NCBI GenBank assembly: GCA_900768685.1
Contig: CAAGDX010000033.1
Location: 1-64,000 of the forward strand
Length of the DNA stretch: 64,000 nucleotides
Source of the DNA: Bacteroidales bacterium
GTDB lineage: Bacteria > Bacteroidota > Bacteroidia > Bacteroidales > Muribaculaceae
Reading direction: 5' to 3'
In this document: in pieces, positions 49,802-58,341 of the stretch
How positions within the stretch are numbered: the stretch's first letter is position 1
Layout of the letters: every line of letters starts with the position of its first letter
Notes under the pieces: generated by a model
What the model saw: the letters and a program-made list of their open reading frames with translations, nothing else
Databases searched by the model: none
Told to the model about the DNA's origin: nothing
Made by a program: the position numbers and the translations under genes

Positions 49802-51187
49802 ATGAAAACTAAAGAAACGTTTGGCTCCAAGGTTGCTCTTGTGGCGGCTACAGTGGGTTCCGCAGTAGGTTTGGGAAATGTTTGGCGATTTCCGGCAGAA
49901 ACTCAGGCTAATGGCGGTGCCGCATTTCTCTTAATATATGTATGTTGTGTATTTTTGCTTGGCGTACCTGTTATGCTCGGTGAGTTTGCGTTGGGACGCG
50001 GAATAAAGGAAGATGCCGTAGGTGTTTATCGTCGTCTTGCCGGAAAAACACCGTGGTGGCTTGCAGGAACGCTGCCGATTATTGCCTCATACATGATTTT
50101 GAGTTTTTACATCGTGGTGGCAGGTTGGACACTGGAATATTTTTACTATTCCGTGACCGGAGATTTGTATTCGCAGCCTTCCGCAATGTCTGCACTGGAA
50201 TTGGGCAATGCTTGTGACCTCCAGTTTAAGGCTAAAATGACGGAATATATTCAAACGGACATTAAACCGCTCATTTTCACGTTTATAGTGATAATAGTAA
50301 ACTTGTTTATTCTCATTAAGGGCGTGAAAAAGGGTATAGGCAAAATTTCCAATATTCTTATGCCTGTGCTGTTTATTCTTTTGCTCCTATTCTGCTGTGT
50401 ATCACTGAGTTTACCAAAGTCTATGGAGGGGCTTGAGTTTTTCCTTAGTCCGGATTTCTCCAAAATCACGCCTATGGTGTTTGTGAATGCTCTGGGGCAA
50501 GCGTTTTTCTCTCTCAGCCTCGGAATGGGTGTGCTGATAACATACGCATCTTATTTCCCGAAAGATACAAAACTTGTAACAACGGCTATTACCGTTTCCA
50601 GCCTTGACTTGCTTGTGGCTGTGATGATGGGAGTGATAATATTCCCGGCTGTAACTTCTTTCGGACTTATGGGAGAGAAACTGGAAGGTGCCACACTTGT
50701 GTTTGTGACCTTGCCGGAGGTGTTTGCACAGATGGAATTCAGTTGCTTCTGGTCGGCTTTGTTCTTCCTGCTTCTTTTTGTAGCGGCAATCACATCAACA
50801 ATCTCAATAGGTGAGGTGACGATAAAATTCTTTGAGGACAGATTTAAGGTCAGCCGCCTTGTTTCTTGCTTGTTGGTGATACTACCGCTGTTTATTTTCA
50901 GCACAATCTGCTCACTTTCACAGGGAAGCCTTTCAGATATAAAAATTATGGGAATGACCATTTTTGATGCACTTGATGCGTGTGCCACAAACGTGCTTCT
51001 GCCCGTAGGTGCACTAATAATGTCTATCTTCATAGGCTGGTACGTGGATAAAAAAGTGCTCAAAGATGAACTTACAAATCATGGAGAATTTAAGTCCGTC
51101 TTTTATCCCGTGGTGGCATTTATTCTCAAGTGGATTGCTCCGATATTAATATCTCTTGTGCTTATAACTCCTTTATTTAAAGACTGA
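49802..51187 (+). CDS. Neurotransmitter:sodium symporter family transporter
   Basis: The 461-residue inner-membrane protein has eleven or twelve helices. Helix 1 carries the family sodium and substrate-binding phrase GSAVGLGNVWRFPA, and helix 6 SLSLGMGVLITYASYF. Bacterial relatives such as LeuT-like transporters take up amino acids with Na+. The substrate is not determined. The promoter box at 49770 favours the ATG at 49802 over an upstream one that would add 21 unlikely residues. Confidence 0.93.
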   Translation: MKTKETFGSKVALVAATVGSAVGLGNVWRFPAETQANGGAAFLLIYVCCVFLLGVPVMLGEFALGRGIKEDAVGVYRRLAGKTPWWLAGTLPIIASYMILSFYIVVAGWTLEYFYYSVTGDLYSQPSAMSALELGNACDLQFKAKMTEYIQTDIKPLIFTFIVIIVNLFILIKGVKKGIGKISNILMPVLFILLLLFCCVSLSLPKSMEGLEFFLSPDFSKITPMVFVNALGQAFFSLSLGMGVLITYASYFPKDTKLVTTAITVSSLDLLVAVMMGVIIFPAVTSFGLMGEKLEGATLVFVTLPEVFAQMEFSCFWSALFFLLLFVAAITSTISIGEVTIKFFEDRFKVSRLVSCLLVILPLFIFSTICSLSQGSLSDIKIMGMTIFDALDACATNVLLPVGALIMSIFIGWYVDKKVLKDELTNHGEFKSVFYPVVAFILKWIAPILISLVLITPLFKD

Positions 51188-51191
51188 TAGC

Positions 51192-51488
51192 ATGATAACT
51201 GCAAACGAACGTCGTGGCTTGATTGGGCTTGCCGTGGTCCTTGCCGTGGCTGTGATACTCGTTATTTCCACACGCAGGTGCGGTGGTGATGCTCCGCTGC
51301 CACCGGAAGTTGCAGTAAGTGATTCTGTTTCAAATGCTTCCGCTGTTCAGACGCAAGATTCTTCTTTTATAAAAACGGACACTATCAGCACTAAGAAAAG
51401 GAATAAAAGAAAAAGCAATCAGCCGAAGAAGATTGCTTCTCCGGCTGAAAGAAATCCTTTGGACACAAGTGAGATAGTGTCACAATGA
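51192..51488 (+). CDS. Small single-span membrane protein, unassigned
   Basis: The 98-residue protein has one N-terminal hydrophobic helix (residues 10-26, LIGLAVVLAVAVILVI), then a Ser/Asn-rich spacer and a very basic stretch (KKRNKRKSNQPKK). I do not recognise the family. It begins 4 bases after the NSS transporter stop, so the two are co-transcribed and may be functionally linked. Confidence 0.65.
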   Translation: MITANERRGLIGLAVVLAVAVILVISTRRCGGDAPLPPEVAVSDSVSNASAVQTQDSSFIKTDTISTKKRNKRKSNQPKKIASPAERNPLDTSEIVSQ

Positions 51489-51544
51489 TGCTGCACAAAT
51501 TTTGATAATCAACAGTTTGGTATCTATTGCAGCAGGCTGAATTA

Positions 51545-52450
51545 TCAGTTGTTCCAATAAATAATGTGATTCTGCTCGTTTGCAGTGACTTTGAGTGTGA
51601 TGTGAGCACCTTCAATCACAGGAATGTTGTGGTCCACGTGTCCGATAGGAGCACTGAAAGCGATAGGATAATTGTATGGAGCCACGATGTCGCGGAGCAT
51701 TTCTTCCATAGTGTTGTGGTTTCTATCTGCCTTATAACCTGTGAATTGACCGAAAACAATACCTTTCAGTTTGCCTAAAATGCCACTCAGACGAAGGTGG
51801 TGCATCATGCGTTCCACGGTGTAAATATCTTCGTCAACTTCTTCCACAAAGAGGATGGTGTCTTCTTTGAAAAGATTGTATTTTGTGTGGATGAGTTGCA
51901 TTAAAACTATGAAATTACCTCCTATGAGTTGTCCGTCAACAGTTCCTAAATGGTCGTTTACCGTGCCGGGGAATGTGAATGTAGGACGTTCGCCGCGGAG
52001 AATCTTGAAAAGTGCGGCATTGTCTTCATTGTCCGGTCCGAGTTTTATTTGCTTAGCCATTGAAGCGTGAATGGAAGCGATGCCATTGTTCACCATGAGT
52101 GCGTGAAGCACGGAAATGTCGCTGAAACCGATAATCCATTTCGGGTCGTCGCGGAGTGGCAGTTTGTCAAGCCTGTCAACAATGTGGCAAGCACCGTAAC
52201 CGCCTCTACTGCATAGAATTGCCCTTACATCAGGGTCTGTGAGTGCATTTGCCAGGTCTGAATATCTCTCTTCTGCGGTTCCGCTGTAACTGCCGGATTT
52301 TCCGAGAGCGTTTGGAGAAATTTCCACTCTCCAGCCTTCTTTGCGGAGAATGTCTGCGGCACTCCTAACATCTTCAGGCACAGGTATTCCTGCCGGGGAA
52401 ACTATTGCTATTTTGTCGCCTTTTTCGAGTTTTCTTGGAAAAGTAATCAT
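51545..52450 (-). CDS. LD-carboxypeptidase (peptidase S66)
   Basis: It trims the terminal D-Ala from tetrapeptide stems of recycled peptidoglycan. The 301-residue protein has the nucleophile Ser110 in IGFSDIS, acidic partner Glu203 or 204 in LFVEEVDE and His271 in IGHVDHN, the S66 triad. No signal peptide, so it is cytoplasmic. It lies 41 bases downstream of the radical SAM gene, at the end of the operon running from the pseudokinase to here. Confidence 0.92.
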   Translation of the reverse strand: MITFPRKLEKGDKIAIVSPAGIPVPEDVRSAADILRKEGWRVEISPNALGKSGSYSGTAEERYSDLANALTDPDVRAILCSRGGYGACHIVDRLDKLPLRDDPKWIIGFSDISVLHALMVNNGIASIHASMAKQIKLGPDNEDNAALFKILRGERPTFTFPGTVNDHLGTVDGQLIGGNFIVLMQLIHTKYNLFKEDTILFVEEVDEDIYTVERMMHHLRLSGILGKLKGIVFGQFTGYKADRNHNTMEEMLRDIVAPYNYPIAFSAPIGHVDHNIPVIEGAHITLKVTANEQNHIIYWNN

Positions 52451-52470
52451 AGTCTTTTTTTTCTTTTTAT

Positions 52471-52495
52471 TTATTATAATGAAACAGGCTCTTAT
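52471..52495 (-). repeat. AGAGCCTG motif copy at the radical SAM stop
   Basis: On the minus strand TAAGAGCCTGTTTCATTATAA, in which the TAA is the gene's stop codon. It is among the longest matches to the shared consensus. Confidence 0.75.
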
Positions 52496-53271
52496 GAAGC
52501 CGCCATGACTTTTATACCGGCTTTTCTGATTTTCTCTGCTATTACGCCCAGTTCTTCCGCCGTAATTTTCACGAGACCGTCTGCCGGAGTTTTCCTGTCG
52601 ATGGAATAAATCATGACTTCTGATGGTTTAATAGCCTTGTAAGCCTCAATGAGAGCGGAGATTTCCGGTTCCGTGGTGTTGTCGAATGTCACGCCGCCGT
52701 AAGTGCCGCGGATAAACATTGTTTGCACTATGCATTTGCTGCCAAAATCCGCGAGGCGAGCGATAATATCTTTCACGTCGTAGTCTTTATTCACCGGGCG
52801 GTCTATGGCGTGTGCGGTGGCATTTATGGCGGAATCCAGTTTGAGGATATTGTTATCCACTTTGCGGAGTGCCTCCGCCGTTTTTGCGATGTGGATTCTT
52901 GTGGAGTTGCTCAGCACGCTGATTTTGACGTTAGGGAAGTACTTGTCACGCAGGGATATAACATCGTCTATAATTTCGGAAAACTCCGGATGCAGTGTCG
53001 GTTCGCCATTGCCGGAAAAGGTGATAACGTCAAGGTTTTCACCGCCGTTTTTCATTTGGGAGAGTTTGTTTTCCAGGGCAGAAGCCACATCTTTTCGTGT
53101 TGGCAGCCCTGTAGTTCCTATGCCCTGAGCATTAAATCCGGCTTCACAGTAAAGGCAGTCGAAAGAGCACACTTTTCCGTCGTTCGGCATAAGGTTTATG
53201 CCGAGCGAGGTGCCAAGACGGCGGCTGTGGATAGGTCCGAAAATTGTAGATGTGAAAAGTACTGTCTGCAT
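52492..53271 (-). CDS. Radical SAM protein
   Basis: The protein (266 residues from Met 53292, or 259 from the more likely ATG 53271) has the 4Fe-4S/SAM motif as CSFDCLYCE and the SAM-binding phrase ITFSGNGEPTLHPEF. It resembles the YfkA/MoaA-like group often annotated just radical SAM. The substrate is unknown. It lies downstream of frr with an intervening hairpin. No SPASM domain is evident. Confidence 0.9.
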   Translation of the reverse strand: MQTVLFTSTIFGPIHSRRLGTSLGINLMPNDGKVCSFDCLYCEAGFNAQGIGTTGLPTRKDVASALENKLSQMKNGGENLDVITFSGNGEPTLHPEFSEIIDDVISLRDKYFPNVKISVLSNSTRIHIAKTAEALRKVDNNILKLDSAINATAHAIDRPVNKDYDVKDIIARLADFGSKCIVQTMFIRGTYGGVTFDNTTEPEISALIEAYKAIKPSEVMIYSIDRKTPADGLVKITAEELGVIAEKIRKAGIKVMAAS

Positions 53272-53302
53272 AGTGAAATGCCTGTCTGTCAAGCAATTAC
53301 GT

Positions 53303-53339
53303 ATTCCGCCTCCCGGCGTTTTTACCGGAAAGGCGGAAT
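53303..53339. repeat. Nested hairpin between frr and the radical SAM gene
   Basis: ATTCCGCCT pairs with AGGCGGAAT, with an inner CCGG/CCGG stem. No T-run follows on the minus strand, so it is probably a processing or regulatory structure rather than a terminator. Confidence 0.8.
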
Positions 53340-53358
53340 GGGTTTATGAGGTTGAAAA

Positions 53359-53919
53359 TTACACTGTGAGGATTTCTTTTTCCTTGGCAGCGAAAAGTTC
53401 GTCTATTTTCTTGAGGTATTTATCGTGGATTTTCTGTACTTCTGCTTCAGCATCTTTTTCGATGTCTTCGCTCATGCCTTTCTTGATAGCCTTTTTAAGA
53501 CCTTCAATAGCATCGCGGCGAGCATTGCGAACGGAAACTTTAGCCTGCTCAGCTTCAGCTTTAGACTGTTTTACGAGTTGTTTGCGTCGTTCCTCAGTCA
53601 GAGGTGGAATTGAAAGACGAATCACTTCACCGTTGTTTTCCGGAGTGATGCCGAGTTCGGAGTTTATGATAGCCTTTTCAATTTCTTTGAACATGGATTT
53701 TTCCCAAGGTGTGATAGTGATAGTGCGAGCGTCCGGCACGGAAACGTTAGCCACGTTTGAGATAGGAGCGGCACTGCCATAGTAGTTCACACGGATAGAG
53801 TCCAAAATTTTAGGGTTTGCTTTTCCGGCTCTGATGTGAGCGAGAGCTTCGTCGAGGTATTCTACGGCGAGTTCCATTTTTTCTTCAGCCGGAGCAATGT
53901 AAGTTTTCGGGTCTGTCAT
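53359..53919 (-). CDS. frr: Ribosome recycling factor
   Basis: It releases ribosomes from mRNA with EF-G after termination. The 186-residue protein shows the standard N-terminal helix, GKANPKILDSIRVNYYGS and the linker motif ITPENNGEVIRLSIPPLTEERRK. It lies 39 bases after pyrH, as in many bacteria. Confidence 0.97.
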   Translation of the reverse strand: MTDPKTYIAPAEEKMELAVEYLDEALAHIRAGKANPKILDSIRVNYYGSAAPISNVANVSVPDARTITITPWEKSMFKEIEKAIINSELGITPENNGEVIRLSIPPLTEERRKQLVKQSKAEAEQAKVSVRNARRDAIEGLKKAIKKGMSEDIEKDAEAEVQKIHDKYLKKIDELFAAKEKEILTV

Positions 53920-53958
53920 GATAGTTTATGTTTTTTAGGGTTAATTATCAATGAATTA

Positions 53959-54669
53959 TTAGTAAACGAGCGTTCCTATAGGTTCACCTGCCATCACTTT
54001 TGCCAGGTTTCCGGGAACGTCCATGTTAAAGACTATAATAGGCAGGTGGTTTTCTTTGCATAGGGCAGTAGCCGTGAGGTCCATCACCTTAAGTCCGCGA
54101 GTATATACTTCGTCGTACGTTATTTCGTCGAATTTTGTTGCAGTAGGGTCTTTTTCCGGGTCAGCGGTGTAGATTCCGTCAACTCGAGTACCCTTGAGCA
54201 TCACGTCTGCACTTACTTCAATACCGCGGAGTGCGGAGCCTGTGTCTGTGGTGAAGAACGGGTTACCTGTGCCGCCGGCGATGATAGCCACTTTTCCCTG
54301 CACCATAGCGTCTATGGCAAGGCGGTTGCTGTAGTGCTTGCCTATCGGGAACATATTTATGGCAGTGAACACTTCTGCAGGCTGTCCTTCCGCTTCCAGT
54401 GCGGAACTGAGTGCGAGAGAGTTAATAACTGTAGCGAGCATACCCATTTGGTCGCCTTTAACACGGTCAAAGCCTTTGGCAGCACCCTGGAGTCCGCGGA
54501 AAATATTGCCTCCGCCAATTACGATGGCAACTTCCACTTCCTGCTCTACTATTTCACGAATTTGTGTGGCATATTCGGCAAGGCGATTCGTGTCAATGCC
54601 GTAGCCCTGTTCTCCCATCAGTGATTCACCGCTGAGTTTGAGTAAGATGCGTTTGTATTTTGGTCTCAT
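53959..54669 (-). CDS. pyrH: UMP kinase
   Basis: It phosphorylates UMP to UDP in pyrimidine nucleotide synthesis. The 236-residue protein has the amino-acid-kinase fold: KLSGESLMG, VIGGGNIFRG, GTGNPFFTTD, DGIYTADPEKDP. It pairs with frr, a widely conserved arrangement. The order here is pseudokinase, acetyltransferase-like, pyrH, frr. Confidence 0.97.
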   Translation of the reverse strand: MRPKYKRILLKLSGESLMGEQGYGIDTNRLAEYATQIREIVEQEVEVAIVIGGGNIFRGLQGAAKGFDRVKGDQMGMLATVINSLALSSALEAEGQPAEVFTAINMFPIGKHYSNRLAIDAMVQGKVAIIAGGTGNPFFTTDTGSALRGIEVSADVMLKGTRVDGIYTADPEKDPTATKFDEITYDEVYTRGLKVMDLTATALCKENHLPIIVFNMDVPGNLAKVMAGEPIGTLVY

Positions 54670-54691
54670 GTCTTATATAGTTTTTTGTGTA

Positions 54692-55822
54692 TTAGATATT
54701 TTTCTTGTAAGCGCAACGGCGGCGGTGCTGGCGGTACTCAAAGTATTCCCACTGGCTCTGAACGCCTTTGTTTTCAACGAGTTCCGGGTTAGATTCCGCA
54801 AATTTATATCCTTTTTTGTTGTACTGCGGGATAAGTTCCGTGAAAAGGAGTGCGTTCACGCCCTTGCTCTGATATTCTTTTTTTACTGCCACGAGGAGCA
54901 AATCCACCACGTCGTTTTTGCCTTTGAGTGCCTTGAGAAGGTGCCACCATCCGAGCGGAAGCATTTTGCCACCGCTTTTTTGGAGTGCCTTAGAGAAAGA
55001 GGGGATTGAAATGCCCACTCCCACGAGGTTATCGTCCTTGTCTGTGATTACGCACACGTCGCGGAGGTCCAGAATGCCGAGGTACTGGTCAATGTAGTGG
55101 TCTATCTGGCGTTCTGTTAGTGGTGAGTAGCCGTAGAGGTCGTCGTAAGCCTCGTTTATGAGTTCAAAAAGGCGGTGTCCGTATTTTTCTTTGAGTTCTT
55201 TCTTTGAATTAGGTTTGGGGATAGTGAGATTAAAGCGGCGTTTAACTATATCCCCCACGCGAGCTATTCTATCCGGCACTTGTTCCGGCACTTTTATGCG
55301 AAATTCCACCCATTCCGCTTCTTTTTCCATGCCGAGGCGTTCCATTTGGCGGGGGTAGTAATCGTAGTTGTAGATAGTAGCCATTGTGCCTATTTCGTCG
55401 TAGCCGAAAGTGAGCATACCTTCGTTGTCCAAGTCCGTGAATCCGAGTGGTCCCACGATAGACGTCATTCCGCGTTCTTTGCCCCATTTTTCCACTGCTC
55501 CGATAAGTGCATCAACCACCTCGTCATCGTCTATAAACTCGATAAAGCCGAATCTTACGGCAGCTTCACCGGTGCGGCTGTTTACGGTTTTATTGATGAT
55601 GCCGGTGATGCGTCCCACGGGTTTGTCATTGCGGTATGCCATAAAGGACTGTGCTTCGCAGAAGTCAAAAGCAGGATTTTTGTCAGGCAGCAGCGTGTTC
55701 AGTTCGTCGGAAATGAGCGGCGGAACGTAGCAGGTGTTGCCTTTATAGTGGTCAATGCCAAACTGAATGAACTTGGTGAGTTCAGACTTGTTCGGGTTTA
55801 CGGGTTTTATGATAACAGCCAT
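54692..55822 (-). CDS. GNAT-like protein of unknown substrate
   Basis: The 376-residue soluble protein resembles a double acyl-CoA N-acyltransferase fold. An N-terminal half has PVGRITGIINKTVN and VGPLGFTDLDNEGML, and a C-terminal half carries VGVGISIPSFSK and LLLVAVKKEYQSKGVNALLFTEL, where the last phrase has the look of a GNAT CoA-binding loop. I know relatives only as hypothetical proteins. It stands 22 bases before pyrH in the operon. Confidence 0.7.
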   Translation of the reverse strand: MAVIIKPVNPNKSELTKFIQFGIDHYKGNTCYVPPLISDELNTLLPDKNPAFDFCEAQSFMAYRNDKPVGRITGIINKTVNSRTGEAAVRFGFIEFIDDDEVVDALIGAVEKWGKERGMTSIVGPLGFTDLDNEGMLTFGYDEIGTMATIYNYDYYPRQMERLGMEKEAEWVEFRIKVPEQVPDRIARVGDIVKRRFNLTIPKPNSKKELKEKYGHRLFELINEAYDDLYGYSPLTERQIDHYIDQYLGILDLRDVCVITDKDDNLVGVGISIPSFSKALQKSGGKMLPLGWWHLLKALKGKNDVVDLLLVAVKKEYQSKGVNALLFTELIPQYNKKGYKFAESNPELVENKGVQSQWEYFEYRQHRRRCAYKKNI

Positions 55823-55848
55823 TGCGGTTCTGAAATATATTATTTGTT

Positions 55849-56676
55849 TTAGTCTGTATATTGCTGCCCGGTGTTATCCGTAACTTGCTCTGTCTGAGTT
55901 TGTTCTCCAACGGAATTTTCGGAGATTCCTTTCGGTCCGTGTGAAGAGTTGAGGTAAGCAAGTCCGATAATCATAAGCGACAGGAATACGATTATTATGA
56001 TGTATAATTTGTTGTTCGTGCGGTTGCTGAGAGCCATTTTGAGGTCCTGAATGTCGTGGTACCTCTTTTTTGGGTCTTGTGAAGTGCATTTTTTAGCCAC
56101 TTGTTTCAGATGCAAGTTGTCTGATTTCATCGCGTCAAGCAGGAGGTTCAGTATGACGCCGAAATTGTAGATGTCTTCAGAGGCATCAGCGGCAGAGAGG
56201 CAATTTTTCTGGTCAAAGCCCACGTCAATCACCTTGAGGTTGTGAATATTTTCCGTAAAAATTATTCTTTCCGGTGTGATAGGGTGGTGTATGATGTGGT
56301 TTACCTGGATGTATTCCATGGCTTCCACGAGTTGGTGAATCACCTTGTTCAGAATGTCTTCCGTTATTTCGCCCTTGTCCAGGAGTTTTTTCAGTGAATC
56401 GCCATAGACGTCGTCTGTGATGATGCACATACCCAGTCCGGGCACTTCCTCAAAGTCGTTTATCATCACAATATTGGGGTGTGCGAGGTTATAACGCACG
56501 TCAAATTCCTTTTCGAGCATTTCACGGAAAATGGGGTTTTCACGGTATTCCGGCTTTAACGTTTTGAGCATCAGCCATTTGCCGAATTTCTTCGCCGTAT
56601 ATACGTGATAAAACTCTTCGTCCCATTCCGGGAGATGTTCTATTTCAGTCCATTTAGGTGTCTGCTGTTCGGGCAT
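55849..56676 (-). CDS. Membrane-anchored protein pseudokinase
   Basis: The 275-residue protein (start at ATG 56676; a 5' frame to 56739 has the promoter box too near its start) has an N-terminal eukaryotic-type kinase fold (residues ~10-215). Lys38 (LMLKTLK) and Glu57 or 55 are kept. However, the catalytic loop HRDxKxxN is changed: residues 130-137 read HHPITPER, so the Asp is Pro, the Lys is Thr and the Asn is Arg. The DFG motif is DVG (151-153). A single transmembrane helix follows (223-242), then a short extracytoplasmic tail. It cannot be an ordinary kinase and may bind partners. It heads the operon through frr. Confidence 0.75.
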   Translation of the reverse strand: MPEQQTPKWTEIEHLPEWDEEFYHVYTAKKFGKWLMLKTLKPEYRENPIFREMLEKEFDVRYNLAHPNIVMINDFEEVPGLGMCIITDDVYGDSLKKLLDKGEITEDILNKVIHQLVEAMEYIQVNHIIHHPITPERIIFTENIHNLKVIDVGFDQKNCLSAADASEDIYNFGVILNLLLDAMKSDNLHLKQVAKKCTSQDPKKRYHDIQDLKMALSNRTNNKLYIIIIVFLSLMIIGLAYLNSSHGPKGISENSVGEQTQTEQVTDNTGQQYTD

Positions 56677-56748
56677 AAATAATGTGATTTTTAATTCGTT
56701 TTGAGTAGTGGAAGTGACATTCGTAAAGCACAACTTCACTTCATTTTA

Positions 56749-56756
56749 CAAAGTTA
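56749..56756 (-). promoter_or_regulatory. -7 promoter box of the pseudokinase-pyrH-frr operon
   Basis: TAACTTTG on the minus strand, 72 bases upstream of the ATG at 56676. Confidence 0.6.
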
Positions 56757-56855
56757 AACAATTCACATCGCTTTGCAAAATTATTTTTCAACTTTATGCT
56801 TTAATCTTATGAAACTTTGCCGCAAAGTTCTCTGAGTGCGTCATGAGATAAACGA

Positions 56856-56886
56856 GAAAAACCTCAACCCGAAAATCAGGTTGAGG
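56856..56886 (-). terminator. Terminator of the tRNA-Glu/rpsT transcript
   Basis: CCTCAACC (56862-56869) pairs with GGTTGAGG (56879-56886). On the minus strand it ends in five T's just after the second tRNA-Glu. Confidence 0.88.
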
Positions 56887-56891
56887 TATCG

Positions 56892-56963
56892 TAGCCCATA
56901 GGAGAATCGAACTCCTCTTTCAAGAATGAAAATCTTGCGTCCTAGCCGATAGACGAATGGGCC
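56892..56963 (-). tRNA. tRNA-Glu (anticodon TTC), copy 2
   Basis: The acceptor stem pairs GGCCCAT with ATGGGCT (one G-U at the end), discriminator A. The anticodon loop TTTTCAT gives TTC (glutamate). It is identical to the copy at 57285-57356, with rpsT in between. Confidence 0.95.
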
Positions 56964-56987
56964 GTCCTATATTACATCACAAGCGGC

Positions 56988-57245
56988 TTACGCAGCGAGT
57001 TTGTTGATGTATTTAGCGAGCTTGCTCTTGAGGTTTGCAGCTTTGTTCTTGGAGATAGTCTTTTTAGAAGCAAGACGGTCAAGTAAAGCACTAACCTTAA
57101 CGTAAGCAGCTTTAGCTTCTTCAGCGTTTGTCATAGCACGAAGACGACGAACAGCGTTGCGTGCAGTTTTTTCATAATAACGGTTTCTCAAACGACGAGA
57201 AACAGTCTGACGAATTCTTTTTTCTGATGACTTGTGGTTTGCCAT
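56988..57245 (-). CDS. rpsT: 30S ribosomal protein bS20
   Basis: The 85-residue, highly basic protein has the family start MANHKSSEKRIRQTVSRRLRNRYYEKTARNA-like opening and a helical C-terminus (KAANLKSKLAKYINKLAA). It is a small-subunit component assembled early on 16S rRNA. It lies between two identical tRNA-Glu genes and is probably read on the same transcript. Confidence 0.95.
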   Translation of the reverse strand: MANHKSSEKRIRQTVSRRLRNRYYEKTARNAVRRLRAMTNAEEAKAAYVKVSALLDRLASKKTISKNKAANLKSKLAKYINKLAA

Positions 57246-57284
57246 TATTCTTTGTTCTTGTTTTGTCTTTATTCTTGTTAATTG

Positions 57285-57356
57285 TAGCCCATAGGAGAAT
57301 CGAACTCCTCTTTCAAGAATGAAAATCTTGCGTCCTAGCCGATAGACGAATGGGCC
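57285..57356 (-). tRNA. tRNA-Glu (anticodon TTC), copy 1
   Basis: Same sequence as 56892-56963. It is the first product of the transcript from the promoter box at 57384. Confidence 0.95.
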
Positions 57357-57383
57357 TTGGAGGTTTTCCGCTTAAAGCGAGTG

Positions 57384-57415
57384 CAAATTTAAGGACAATT
57401 TTTGGAATACGCAAA
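57384..57415 (-). promoter_or_regulatory. Promoter of the tRNA-Glu-rpsT-tRNA-Glu unit
   Basis: On the minus strand, TTTG (57415-57412), a 20-base spacer and TAAATTTG (57391-57384), ending 27 bases before the first tRNA. Confidence 0.75.
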
Positions 57416-57493
57416 TTTTTTTTGTTTTTTGAGCAAATTTTTCTGTTTTTTCCTCATTTTTTGGGAAAATCAGGGGAAATGATACATATTTTT

Positions 57494-57547
57494 TAGCTAA
57501 AGTAGCTATCTTAGCTAAGGAAGCTATTAGCTATTGCTGCTATGCTA
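57494..57547. repeat. 9-bp-period repeat (TAGCTAARR family), degenerate
   Basis: About five units (TAGCTAAAG, TAGCTATCT, TAGCTAAGG, AAGCTATTA, GCTATTGCT) lie between the divergent rpsT and recO promoters. It resembles the block at 45131. Confidence 0.7.
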
Positions 57548-57579
57548 TTTGCGAACTTGCGGGGAAATTGCTATCTTTG
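57548..57579 (+). promoter_or_regulatory. Promoter of recO
   Basis: TTTG at 57548-57551 and TATCTTTG at 57572-57579, spacer 20 bases; the box ends 28 bases before the recO ATG. Confidence 0.7.
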
Positions 57580-57607
57580 TGTAAAATTTTTCTTTGAATA
57601 GAAATAG

Positions 57608-58336
57608 ATGCAGACAAATGTGCATTGCATAGTATTGAGGAATGTGCGTTACAGCGACACGCAGACAATAGTTACGGTGTATAGCCGCGAACTGGGTAGG
57701 TTTTCTTTTTTGTCACCTGCCGGGAATACTCGTGAGGCGGCACGTCGCAGGGCTTTGCTTATGCCTTTATCCGAGGTGGAGGGCGTGGTGATTTCCAAAA
57801 CAGGACGTGAGCTCATGGTGATGAAAGATATGTGTCGTGCAGATAAGGCGGATTTCACGGCAAACCCTATGAAATCTATCGTGGCACTGTTTCTCTCGGA
57901 CGTTCTCTATGCTTTGCTGAAGGAGCAGCAACCGGATGCTGCACTTTATGATTATCTGGAGCGGTCATCGGAAATTTTAGGTGAACTTCACACACCCGTT
58001 TCTCTGGCAAATTTCCATATTTCTTTTCTGCTTGGGCTTATCCGCCTTTTCGGTATAGAGCCGGACTGTGGCAGTTACGGCAAGGGTAAAATTTTGGATA
58101 TGACCGGTGGTTTATGGCGTTTCACTTCGCCCCTTTCCGGCAAATTTCTAAATCCGGAGGAATCGCGAGCCGCATACTTTCTGGCAAGCAAAATGAATAT
58201 GCACACCATGCACTTTTTCCGTTTCACAAAGGAGCAGCGAAACAGAACAATAGACGTTCTTTTAGATTATCTTTCGCTCCACATCTCCAATTTGACAGGC
58301 ATAAAGTCGCTGGATGTTGTCAGAAGTTTGTTTTGA
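57608..58336 (+). CDS. recO: DNA repair protein RecO
   Basis: RecO loads RecA onto SSB-coated DNA in the RecFOR pathway. The 242-residue protein has the N-terminal OB fold (CIVLRNVRYSDTQTIVTVYSRELGRFSF) and a helical C-terminal domain. The zinc-site cysteines of some RecO proteins are absent here, as in much of the order. It converges on cinA, with five bases between stops. Confidence 0.95.
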   Translation: MQTNVHCIVLRNVRYSDTQTIVTVYSRELGRFSFLSPAGNTREAARRRALLMPLSEVEGVVISKTGRELMVMKDMCRADKADFTANPMKSIVALFLSDVLYALLKEQQPDAALYDYLERSSEILGELHTPVSLANFHISFLLGLIRLFGIEPDCGSYGKGKILDMTGGLWRFTSPLSGKFLNPEESRAAYFLASKMNMHTMHFFRFTKEQRNRTIDVLLDYLSLHISNLTGIKSLDVVRSLF

Positions 58337-58341
58337 AGATT

